From NCBI GenBank assembly GCA_900769765.1, contig CAAGHW010000014.1, positions 1 through 8,337 of the forward strand: a stretch of 8,337 bases of DNA. Direction: 5' to 3'. Below the pieces are notes generated by a model. The model made no database searches and was not told where the DNA came from. It was given only the letters and a program-made list of their open reading frames with translations. This document shows, in pieces, positions 1 to 7,177 of this stretch. Within the stretch, counting starts at the first letter, position 1; each line of letters starts with the position of its first letter. The DNA comes from Bacteroidaceae bacterium (GTDB lineage: Bacteria > Bacteroidota > Bacteroidia > Bacteroidales > Bacteroidaceae). Made by a program: the position numbers and the translations under genes.

Positions 1-750
1 CCTGTTTTTTCCAATCTTCGGCAATTTGTTGCCGTCAATGGTTATCACAATGTCTCCCTCTTCTCCGGGTGCCATCTCCACCGGTTCTGTGGCAAACGTC
101 ATAAAATCGGGCAACAGCCTTGAATAGAGCCTCAATGGCGATGTGCCCACATTCGCACACATTATACGCATCTGTGGCGATGTGCCGGGCCTTACAGGTT
201 CAAACACCACACTCTTGCGTTTCAGACGCAGACTGCCCATAGCTACAGGCAAATGTCTCCATTCATTTTTATCCACGACATTACCGAGCAATGTCAATTT
301 AGCAACAAGCGTGGGCGATTTCCTTACTCCGTCGATATCGGAATGGAAATCATCGGCAGTCATTGCATACACAAAGATATTCTTGTCAACCGTTCCGGAA
401 CGGCCCTTCGGATTGAACTTGATATGCAAAGTACCCTCTTCACCCGGTTCATATTCATATTTATCGCATGACGACAATATACAGCCGCAGTTCGCGCTGA
501 CACTCTGCAGAACCACCTTCTTCTTTGAGGGATTCCTGAACTGGAAAAAGAACGTCTTTGCGGAGTCATTCTCGTACATCGTACCAAAATCCATGACTTT
601 GACACCGAATGCAAGGAGTGTATCTCCGTTTACGGCTTCTTTCATGTTCCTGATAGAGTCGATAGCTTCGCGCGACAGGCGTTTCACTTGCGCCGAAAGC
701 GACAACGACAGCAACGCAAAAACGACAATAAGTATGCCCCGGTTTCTCAT
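1..750 (-). CDS. DUF1573 domain protein, exported (3' end beyond window)
   Basis: This is an open frame of 250 codons that runs off the left edge, so the C-terminus is missing. The start at 750 is the ATG directly after the upstream protease stop (9 bp gap) and gives a clean type I signal peptide: MRNR, a hydrophobic run, then SLSA before Gln21. It has no lipobox, unlike the complete neighbours. Residues about 52-130 match the DUF1573 pattern: a DFG start, an FxFRNPSKKKV strand, the family's NCGC motif (N87-C90), then EPGEEGTLHIKFNP and a Gly-rich turn. A second Ig-like copy starts near residue 170 and repeats the APGEEG signature at about 227-232. DUF1573 proteins are exported beta-sandwich proteins common in Bacteroidota with no settled function; the conserved cysteines are probably structural or redox-linked. 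No Shine-Dalgarno sequence precedes the start. Family call is firm; role is unknown. Confidence 0.9.
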   Translation of the reverse strand, partial: MRNRGILIVVFALLSLSLSAQVKRLSREAIDSIRNMKEAVNGDTLLAFGVKVMDFGTMYENDSAKTFFFQFRNPSKKKVVLQSVSANCGCILSSCDKYEYEPGEEGTLHIKFNPKGRSGTVDKNIFVYAMTADDFHSDIDGVRKSPTLVAKLTLLGNVVDKNEWRHLPVAMGSLRLKRKSVVFEPVRPGTSPQMRIMCANVGTSPLRLYSRLLPDFMTFATEPVEMAPGEEGDIVITIDGNKLPKIGKNR

Positions 751-759
751 CTTTCAATA

Positions 760-2775
760 TTACATCCAACCGTTGTTGTTGGCATTCTTGCGCACTGTTA
801 CATTCACGACATGGTCTGCCCCGTCAACAGTAATTGTCAAAAGGGTAAATCCCTCTGCAACTCCTGTGACAGTAAGTCTTGTACCGTCAATAATTGCTGT
901 TGCCACACTCTCATTTTCGACAACCGATGCATATATCTTCTTTTCACCGTCCACAAAGAAACGTGAAAGTTCTACAACAGCATTCTGACCCTGAGCAACA
1001 TATACATTCGGAAGTCTCATGTCGCGGCCGGCACCTTCGATGGCATTAAGCAACTTTCCTGCATTGACAAGCTTACCCATCTTTCCCTTATATTTGTTCA
1101 AAGGAGTCTTTGTTGCGAAAGAACCGGGAGAAGAGTGGTTGTAGTGTGTAAGTTTCTCTCCCACGAAATATTCTTCAATGTCGTCAGAGTTCTCTTTGAA
1201 CAGTTCAACAAACTCTTCGGCTGTAAAATGACGACGCAACTGCGCTGCGTACGACAATCCCAGAGCCACGACGCCGGACACGTGAGGACAAGACATTGAT
1301 GTACCCTCATAATATCCGTAACAAGCTTTTCCTTCTACCATCAAAGTAGAATATATCATACTTCCGTTCTCATACGGAGTACCGGGAAGACCGTAATAGT
1401 CGCCATCGCCGCCGGGAGCCGTGAAATCCACCTCGACACCAAAGTTGGTATATGAGGCAGGTGTATAGTCGGGAGCTATGGCACTCACCGAGAGACACTT
1501 GTCGTAAGCACCCGGATATGCCGACATGCCTGCCGACTCATTTCCTGATGCAAAAATCACGATACCGCCATCTATCACTCCGTTAGGAGAGCCGGCATTG
1601 TTTACGAAGTAGTCGATAGCCTCCTTTTCAAGCGGATATGCAGCTTCCCACTCCTTCTCCGAAGCAGGTCCGGGCATATATCCCTGCACCTCATTGGCAT
1701 AAGCAGAGTTGTATCCCCAACTGCACTGCATTATAACTACGCCATTGTCTGCTGCATACTTGAATGCTTTGGCCTCCAAAGCCACTGTTGCCGAGCGGCT
1801 GTCGTCAAAAATCTGTAGAGGCATAATTCTGACACCCTTCTGGCCTTTCTTGAAGTCGCCACCGGCAATACCGCACACACCCCTGTCGTTGTTGTTTACG
1901 GCAGCAATGGTTCCTGCCACGTGTGTACCGTGACCTGTATCGTTGGAGCCTGTAGCAGATATATATCCTCTATCTGAAGCGAAGTTATATCCATGACGGT
2001 CGCCATTGAAACCATTGCCGTCATTGTCGTTGTACGAGCCATATATCTCATCCTCGTTCACCCAGATATTTGCAGCCAAATCGGGGTGATCTATCAAAAC
2101 GCCCTCATCCATAACACCGACTATGATTGAAGAATCACCGGTACACAAATCCCAAGCCTCTCTACAGTTGACATCACATCCGGCAATGGTTTTTGCCTTA
2201 TCTGTCTCAAAGTCATATCCTCCATTGTTGATATAACCCCACTGCAATGCCAAGTCAGGGTCATCAAAAACAGCACCGTCGGTATTCTCTGTTACAGTCT
2301 CATCCGCACTACGCACAAAGACAGGACGACCGCTGTTCATACGGTATATACGTCTATTGCATTGCGCCTTTGACACTTCACCGAGCTTTGTCAGATGAGC
2401 ATAAGCCTCCGAGACATCAATATCCTTATCGAAATAGACCTTATACCAAAGATGCAGCCCAGCTTCGCGTGTACGCAACTCGGTACGCGGGTCGACGGGG
2501 AATACGCGTTCAAGGCGATAAGCATCAAGAATCTCCAGCACCTCATCGGTAGACGGTATACCCGAACGTGTTGCTACTGCACGTGTCGCAAAATGAGAGT
2601 CAAGAATATCCTCCATCTCGGGAGCAAACTTCACAAGCAGCTCACCGTCTACAGCACCATCAAAAATGGCAGGCGACTCTTTTTCTACTATATAGCCATT
2701 GTCAATGCTGTTATCATTACATGACACAACAACAGCAAACAGTATATATACAAGTAAGTTCTTCATATTATTCAT
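760..2775 (-). CDS. S8 family subtilisin-like serine protease, lipoprotein
   Basis: Predicted surface or outer-membrane lipoprotein endopeptidase of 671 residues. The signal is MNNMKNLLVYILF with lipobox VVVSC (Cys19), followed by acidic residues as in Bacteroidota export signals. Residues about 43-135 form a propeptide that opens with the strand GELLVKF and contains ATRAVATR (63-70). The catalytic domain spans about 205-545: Asp223 in VGVMDEGV, His282 in GHGTHVAG, oxyanion Asn412 in FASGNES and nucleophile Ser493 in GTSMSCPHVSG. All are intact, so activity is likely. An NDNDGNGFNGD loop (249-259) resembles the Asp/Gly calcium loop of related subtilases. Residues about 588-662 are an Ig- or cadherin-like C-terminal domain. 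Cys200, Cys204 and Cys211 cluster just before the catalytic Asp. The first ATG (2775) is preferred because a strong Shine-Dalgarno lies 6 nt upstream of it; the alternative at 2766 is 15 nt away. The 5' end overlaps the BACON-LRR gene by 8 bp. The substrate cannot be read from sequence. Confidence 0.95.
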   Translation of the reverse strand: MNNMKNLLVYILFAVVVSCNDNSIDNGYIVEKESPAIFDGAVDGELLVKFAPEMEDILDSHFATRAVATRSGIPSTDEVLEILDAYRLERVFPVDPRTELRTREAGLHLWYKVYFDKDIDVSEAYAHLTKLGEVSKAQCNRRIYRMNSGRPVFVRSADETVTENTDGAVFDDPDLALQWGYINNGGYDFETDKAKTIAGCDVNCREAWDLCTGDSSIIVGVMDEGVLIDHPDLAANIWVNEDEIYGSYNDNDGNGFNGDRHGYNFASDRGYISATGSNDTGHGTHVAGTIAAVNNNDRGVCGIAGGDFKKGQKGVRIMPLQIFDDSRSATVALEAKAFKYAADNGVVIMQCSWGYNSAYANEVQGYMPGPASEKEWEAAYPLEKEAIDYFVNNAGSPNGVIDGGIVIFASGNESAGMSAYPGAYDKCLSVSAIAPDYTPASYTNFGVEVDFTAPGGDGDYYGLPGTPYENGSMIYSTLMVEGKACYGYYEGTSMSCPHVSGVVALGLSYAAQLRRHFTAEEFVELFKENSDDIEEYFVGEKLTHYNHSSPGSFATKTPLNKYKGKMGKLVNAGKLLNAIEGAGRDMRLPNVYVAQGQNAVVELSRFFVDGEKKIYASVVENESVATAIIDGTRLTVTGVAEGFTLLTITVDGADHVVNVTVRKNANNNGWM
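2579..2590 (-). repeat. 12-bp coding repeat, copy in the protease propeptide
   Basis: The plus strand reads GCACGTGTCGCA. On the coding strand this gives GCG ACA CGT GC, encoding Ala-Thr-Arg-Ala at residues 63-66 of the protease. The same 12 bases in the same frame occur at 6660-6671 and 7005-7016. A second Ala-Thr-Arg (68-70) follows at once but uses GCA rather than GCG for Ala. Confidence 0.8.
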
Positions 2776-4501
2776 AGCTTACCTCCTCCTTTAATTCATA
2801 TTTTTCTCTCATTCCGGGGAACACATCGTAATAATAATCGAATGTAGGCTCTATGTTGTCAAAGCCGACAGCTTCTCCGGCACTGTTTATACCCTTCTCG
2901 TATTGGTTGAAGATAAGAATCTCGGGAATCCATTCAAGCAGATGAGGGTGGAAACGCAACCAATCAGGCAATTTGCCTGTAAAGTAATTCAGGTTCAACT
3001 TGAGACTTATACAATTGGGAAGAATCTTTGGCATACTGTTGTCGGCAAGATACTGTATGGTATCGCCGCCCCAAGCATCGACATCAGCCTGAGTATATGC
3101 CTCCACGCCATCTTCGCCAACAACGAAATCGGGAATTAAGCCTTCCATATAACAGTTGGACAATGCAAGTTCCTCAAGATTTTCCCACAGCAGCAACCTG
3201 CGGAGAGAGTTATCGGTTCCTGTATTGAAGTAGAGGCCGATACCATCGTCATATCTGTCTCGGTCGCGCAAGTCCTTTATGGTCCATCTGCGATTGCCGA
3301 TAAGATTCAACGATTTAAGGTTCGGGAAATTCTCCGGTGTCAGAATTGAAGGTATTTCGGCAAAGTTGTTTGCACTCAAGTCGAGAGATACAAGATTCTT
3401 GAGGTTCTTGAATTCTTCAGGAAGAGAAACCAAGCCGTAAGAGAACATGGTAAGATGTTTCAAATGCTCCAAACCACAGATATCCGTACCCAAATCAAGG
3501 CTCAACAACATGGTATTTATGTTTGTAGATACAGAGAACGATTCAAGATACTTGAGATGCTTTATCTCTGACGGCAGCGACTCCTCTGTATCGATATAGG
3601 CATACGCAACAGAGCGCACACGGCCAACAGCCTCGGGACAAGGCAATGCTGTATCAGTCTTCTCCCACAATTTCACACCAGGCCAATACTGCAGATTCTC
3701 ACTTGTATCCCACGCACCGCTCCAACAACCAAGGCGCTCGTTGATAACAACCAAAGCAATAGAGTCTCCGGCACGATTATCCTCGATCTTCACAGCAGGT
3801 TTCTGTATTATGGAGATGATTGAAGGCTTCTCCAATTTATCGTCCTCATTGACCGGAACAAATTTTATTTCTGCCTTACGCTCTTTTGGAACAGTATTCA
3901 TTCTCCAATCGAAACGCAGTTTTACGCTACGGGGACGCGCTGTCTCACCTTCGGAAACCTGTTTGCTCTCGCAGCTCAACCATTCAACCTTTTCTGTCTC
4001 GTCAGCAGAACCTTCTTCGTCATCGATATAATCAAACTCGACATTAAATTTGATGTTTGAAGTAATCTCTGTTTCAAAGAAACGTTCGTCCTTATTTGCC
4101 GAAGACTCGATGGTTATGACAGTATCTTTCGGAAGGATAATCTTTTCGAAACCGTATTGTTTAATCTCAACAACCTTTTCTGCTGAGATACTTGGTCTAA
4201 AGCGTATCTGTGCATTACGGTCCTCATTCAAAAGAGAAGAATCGACAATGACCTCACAAGCAACGGTTCCTACGCCGTTTGCAGGCGAGATGGTAATCCA
4301 GGGCACATTGGTTGTAGCAATCCAGTTCTCGTTGGTTTCAACAAGAATAGTCTCTTTTCCACCTGTGGCAGCCATCTCAAGAGCCTCGTCCTCAAAAACG
4401 CCCAAAGAGAAACCTATTGTAGAATCACCGCTGTTATCGGTACAAGCGACCATTATGGCCAACATGAACGAAAATGTAATCTTTATAATATTTTTTGTCA
4501 T
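2768..4501 (-). CDS. BACON and leucine-rich-repeat lipoprotein
   Basis: Predicted surface lipoprotein of 577 residues. The signal ends in IMVAC (Cys20), followed by TDNSGD. Residues about 32-116 form a BACON domain: an alternating strand pattern, ENWIATTNVPWITISPANG, then EDRNAQIRF and a closing VEIKQYG. Residues about 117-236 look like a second, longer BACON-like unit with an acidic insertion near 158-170, ending in IISIIQKPA. A cap with the DSIALVVINERLG and WPGV elements (about 246-275) precedes LRRs from about 300 to 515, with LDLSANNF and LKSLNLIGN as the clearest repeats. The tail (FTGKLPDWLRFHP, then an aromatic and acidic segment) is a form I recall from Bacteroidales surface LRR proteins. 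BACON domains are thought to bind glycans or glycoproteins, and LRRs bind proteins. An adhesin or substrate-capture role is therefore inferred. The start lies 18 bp after the upstream stop with only a weak purine run (GGAAAAG) before it. The 3' end carries the protease ribosome-binding site. Confidence 0.92.
   Translation of the reverse strand: MTKNIIKITFSFMLAIMVACTDNSGDSTIGFSLGVFEDEALEMAATGGKETILVETNENWIATTNVPWITISPANGVGTVACEVIVDSSLLNEDRNAQIRFRPSISAEKVVEIKQYGFEKIILPKDTVITIESSANKDERFFETEITSNIKFNVEFDYIDDEEGSADETEKVEWLSCESKQVSEGETARPRSVKLRFDWRMNTVPKERKAEIKFVPVNEDDKLEKPSIISIIQKPAVKIEDNRAGDSIALVVINERLGCWSGAWDTSENLQYWPGVKLWEKTDTALPCPEAVGRVRSVAYAYIDTEESLPSEIKHLKYLESFSVSTNINTMLLSLDLGTDICGLEHLKHLTMFSYGLVSLPEEFKNLKNLVSLDLSANNFAEIPSILTPENFPNLKSLNLIGNRRWTIKDLRDRDRYDDGIGLYFNTGTDNSLRRLLLWENLEELALSNCYMEGLIPDFVVGEDGVEAYTQADVDAWGGDTIQYLADNSMPKILPNCISLKLNLNYFTGKLPDWLRFHPHLLEWIPEILIFNQYEKGINSAGEAVGFDNIEPTFDYYYDVFPGMREKYELKEEVSYE
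2781..2790 (-). promoter_or_regulatory. Strong Shine-Dalgarno for the protease gene
   Basis: On the minus strand the sequence reads AGGAGGAGGT, with the inner AGGAGG 6 nt from the ATG at 2775. It lies inside the last codons of the BACON-LRR gene (Lys-Glu-Glu-Val). It decides the start: the next ATG (2766) would be 15 nt away, too far. None of the other three junctions in the window has a comparable site, and Bacteroidota starts generally lack one. Together with the 8 bp overlap it suggests translational coupling or enhanced translation of the protease. Confidence 0.7.
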
Positions 4502-4519
4502 GACTTTTCCATTAAAAGG

Positions 4520-7171
4520 TTATCGTTCCAAATCAAGTGCATCACAACCACGTATATCCTGCGTAACATCATATACAAGCATGTAATAGCCAAGGCGTAT
4601 ATAATCGCATACGGTAGAGAGGTCGATTGAGATATTAGGATTGTCGGCAATCTCGAAATAGAAAATATCCGGAGATATCGTATCGTCAATCTTACGCAAA
4701 TCATTTCCGCCCAGACACAGGAAGCTCAACGACGGACATGTATATATGCCGGTAGGCCACTCCTTGAGAATGCGGTTACCGTCCTTGTCACGCTGATAAC
4801 GCACAAACAGACGTTGCAGCCTGCTTATATCCAACGGCTTTATAGGGAATTCCGAGAAACTGTTATAGCTCAAATCAAGACCTGACAGATATGGCAATGT
4901 AATTGCATAGAAATCATCGGGCAACTTGCTCAAATAGTTATAGCTCAAATCGAGCGCCTCAAGCATATAGGCATTGGAGCCTTTCAGAGAACCCGCAGGA
5001 ATCTTTTCCATTCCGTTTCCGGCAAGGATAAGGTAACTCATTGGAGAGCCAGACTTGAACAGCACAGACGGGAATGTCTTCAGATAATTGTCGGAGAGGT
5101 TGACCTGAGAAGCATTGATACCTTTGAAAGCATCGCCATTCTCAAAACCGGCAATCTTGTTATAAGAGAAATCGACCGACTGGAACACATAAGCCGATTT
5201 AGCATTGAAGATATCGGGGAATTCGGTCATCTCGTTATGCGATGCCGAAAAGCTCTCGAGCTGTGTATAACCGCAGAAATAGCCGTCGGATGACACAGGG
5301 ATATCCGTTATCTTGTTATAGTCAAGATACACCTGAGCCAGATTTATACCCTTTCCGAAAGGATGCAGCACCTCAATCTGATTATTGGTACAGTCAATCA
5401 TACCAAGCTTCACCATCTTCTTCAACTCGCTCTCCTCGGGGAATTCCTTGAGATTGTTGAATCCCATATATATGACCTGGATTTTCTCACCGCTCTTGCC
5501 ATTGATGAATGTCTCCCAATCGGCCTTCAGTTGCTCTCCTGAAATACCCTTACAAGCGGATACATTAAGCATCTGCAACTCAGGAATATTAGCAAGCATT
5601 TCCATAGGCAAAGCTGTGAGATATGGACAGTTGAAGATTTCTATATCAAAAAGGTTCGTCATCTTCTCCCAAGTCAAAGTCTCTCTCTCGGCATAATAAG
5701 GAGAGTTGGCATCAATCTCTCTGAAGAAACCGTCAGAGGTGACAGGAGAGTTGGCTATAAAGAACTGCTCAAGCTTTGTGCATCGCATAACGGCTTTTGA
5801 GACACCCTCGATGCCGTTTGTCAAATCACCGAAATGGATTCCTTTCAACGACACGGCCTTCTTCAACGGTTTCTGCGTCTCATCAACCTCTATGGTCTTT
5901 TGCCACATATCGGACAAACCAAGACGGAAGTCCTTTTCAAGCACCTTCTCGGCATAGTCCATACGTACAGATTTCTTCTCGGCCTCTGTCATCTCCGGAT
6001 TGTATCTGCCGAACAAGTGGCCACCGAGCAAATCGGAGTGACTTGCAAGATACAATATCTTAAGTTCGGTCAACTGACCGATGGCGTCAGGAACAACACC
6101 CTTTGGACCAAAGCCCTCGAGAGAGACTGTCTCGACACGACCGTCGGAATTAAGTCCCACGCCAGGCTGTTCTCCCCACAAGTCGATTTCCTTATTGAAG
6201 TTCCAGTTGGCACCCTGAGCCTCAACATCACCGGCATATCGCCATTTTGGACCATCAAGGGCTTCCCAAATCTCTTTCAGAGCTATATAATCCTTGATAT
6301 ATTCCGCTGTTTCGCTGAGATTGATAGGCACTTCGACCTCTTTACTCAACTCATTGTCATTGATTTCAAATGTTTTAGAGGTTGTATTATATTCTGTCGC
6401 AAGATAAGACTTACCCTTTTTGTCGGAATATGTAACACAATTCTTCACGCTGTATGTTCCGGCTTTAAGCCATACCACAGTATCGCACAAAGCATAAGAA
6501 ATCTCCATATTCTTGCCCGGTTCTGCATTGTCGGCAAAATCCTCAACATAATCCACACGCACCTTCTTGAAGGTTGTAGTCTCTTTTGTAAAGGTGTTCT
6601 GCACAGTAATGTCAACACACTGGATTTTGCTGAAAGGATACTCCTCACCATCCTTTACAGCACGTGTCGCAGGCAAACCGTTCTTCACAAGCTTGAATGA
6701 TACAAGACCACGTTCAACGGCATCTGTATGGATACCCTGAACTGTCAGTCCGCCATGGAGCACCTCTATCACACAATCCGTGATATCTTTTGAAAGCAGT
6801 TCTTTATCGAACTTATCATATAATGTATAACCGACAAAGGAATATTTACCGGCCAAAAGACGCAATTTATCACTTCTCAAGCCATATTCTGCATTCTCGG
6901 TATTATACGAATTCAGAACCATCGTCTGCACAATGGTATTGCCGTCATACTTCAAAAGCACTTTAATCTTGTGTGCATCGGCCAGATACTCCAACTTGTC
7001 AACGGCACGTGTCGCAACAGCATTCTGCTTGTTGACCGAAGCTGTCTTATACAACTTAAACTGCACATATCCGTACTGACCAGCAGCCAAATCTTCGCTG
7101 TCAGTACAACTTACCAACCCGAAAGTACAGGCGATAAGCATTGTAAGCATGTATATATAGATCTTATTCAT
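4520..7171 (-). CDS. DUF4458-like and leucine-rich-repeat lipoprotein
   Basis: Large predicted surface lipoprotein, 883 residues. The signal ends in GLVSC (Cys22), followed by TDSEDL, an acidic stretch typical of Bacteroidota surface-export signals. Residues about 33-290 hold two copies of a beta-rich domain that I take as DUF4458-like. Each copy has an FKL strand, then ATRAV (53-57 and 168-172), then further strands and a LxAGxYS turn (about 105-111 and 235-241). A cap (YIALKEIWEALDGPKW, about 294-310) leads into irregular LRRs from about 345 to 850. The clearest are 25-residue repeats such as LDLSYNYLSKLPDDFYAI and LDLSYNSFSEFP. A C-terminal cap with Cys855 and Cys876 ends in DIRGCDALDLER. 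Surface LRR proteins of Bacteroidales generally act in adhesion, and I infer the same here. The start lies 6 bp after the preceding stop, with an A-rich leader and no Shine-Dalgarno. The LRR and lipoprotein calls are firm; the DUF4458 name is from memory. Confidence 0.9.
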   Translation of the reverse strand: MNKIYIYMLTMLIACTFGLVSCTDSEDLAAGQYGYVQFKLYKTASVNKQNAVATRAVDKLEYLADAHKIKVLLKYDGNTIVQTMVLNSYNTENAEYGLRSDKLRLLAGKYSFVGYTLYDKFDKELLSKDITDCVIEVLHGGLTVQGIHTDAVERGLVSFKLVKNGLPATRAVKDGEEYPFSKIQCVDITVQNTFTKETTTFKKVRVDYVEDFADNAEPGKNMEISYALCDTVVWLKAGTYSVKNCVTYSDKKGKSYLATEYNTTSKTFEINDNELSKEVEVPINLSETAEYIKDYIALKEIWEALDGPKWRYAGDVEAQGANWNFNKEIDLWGEQPGVGLNSDGRVETVSLEGFGPKGVVPDAIGQLTELKILYLASHSDLLGGHLFGRYNPEMTEAEKKSVRMDYAEKVLEKDFRLGLSDMWQKTIEVDETQKPLKKAVSLKGIHFGDLTNGIEGVSKAVMRCTKLEQFFIANSPVTSDGFFREIDANSPYYAERETLTWEKMTNLFDIEIFNCPYLTALPMEMLANIPELQMLNVSACKGISGEQLKADWETFINGKSGEKIQVIYMGFNNLKEFPEESELKKMVKLGMIDCTNNQIEVLHPFGKGINLAQVYLDYNKITDIPVSSDGYFCGYTQLESFSASHNEMTEFPDIFNAKSAYVFQSVDFSYNKIAGFENGDAFKGINASQVNLSDNYLKTFPSVLFKSGSPMSYLILAGNGMEKIPAGSLKGSNAYMLEALDLSYNYLSKLPDDFYAITLPYLSGLDLSYNSFSEFPIKPLDISRLQRLFVRYQRDKDGNRILKEWPTGIYTCPSLSFLCLGGNDLRKIDDTISPDIFYFEIADNPNISIDLSTVCDYIRLGYYMLVYDVTQDIRGCDALDLER
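4862..4951 (-). repeat. Leucine-rich-repeat coding repeat, 75-bp period
   Basis: The 15-mer GTTATAGCTCAAATC (plus strand) occurs at 4862-4876 and again at 4937-4951, 75 bp apart. It encodes the start of the LDLSYN core of two successive 25-residue LRRs in the 883-residue lipoprotein. The DNA identity suggests a fairly recent duplication or strong codon conservation of these two units. Confidence 0.75.
6660..6671 (-). repeat. 12-bp coding repeat, second DUF4458-like domain
   Basis: This is an identical GCACGTGTCGCA on the plus strand, encoding Ala168-Thr-Arg-Ala171 at the front of the second N-terminal domain of the 883-residue LRR lipoprotein. It lies exactly 345 bp (115 codons) from the copy at 7005-7016, which equals the spacing of the tandem domains. 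Confidence 0.8.
7005..7016 (-). repeat. 12-bp coding repeat, first DUF4458-like domain
   Basis: This is an identical GCACGTGTCGCA on the plus strand, encoding Ala53-Thr-Arg-Ala56 of the 883-residue LRR lipoprotein, shortly after the first predicted strand (YVQFKLYK) of the mature protein. Confidence 0.8.
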
Positions 7172-7177
7172 AGTCGT

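Noticed and set aside
143..988. Long plus-strand open frame (281 codons) crossing the junction between the protease and DUF1573 genes
   Set aside because: It is antisense to two well-supported genes, has no recognisable domain or sensible composition, and its translation mirrors codon bias on the other strand.
2768..2775. The gene overlap as a sign of a frameshifted or split protein
   Set aside because: Both proteins are complete: the first ends in a normal tail, and the second begins with its own lipoprotein signal and ribosome-binding site.
4502..4519. A possible internal promoter or terminator in the 18 bp gap
   Set aside because: I saw no TTTG and TAnnTTTG pair at Bacteroidota-type spacing and no hairpin, and the gap is too short for a usual terminator.
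4050..4586. Plus-strand open frame of 178 codons antisense to the start of the BACON-LRR gene
   Set aside because: It is a shadow frame: no domain, no credible leader, and it covers the signal peptide region of a firm gene.
4862..5300. Direct repeats in the LRR gene as a CRISPR-like or tandem DNA array
   Set aside because: The period is a multiple of three, the repeats are degenerate and each encodes a leucine-rich repeat core.
5834..6700. Long plus-strand open frame (288 codons) inside the 883-residue LRR gene
   Set aside because: It is fully antisense to a gene with a clear signal peptide and domain structure, with no family signature of its own.
2579..7016. The three GCACGTGTCGCA copies as binding sites for a regulator (they contain the CACGTG palindrome)
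   Set aside because: All three are in the same coding frame, encode the same residues and lie well inside genes, so protein-level constraint explains them better.
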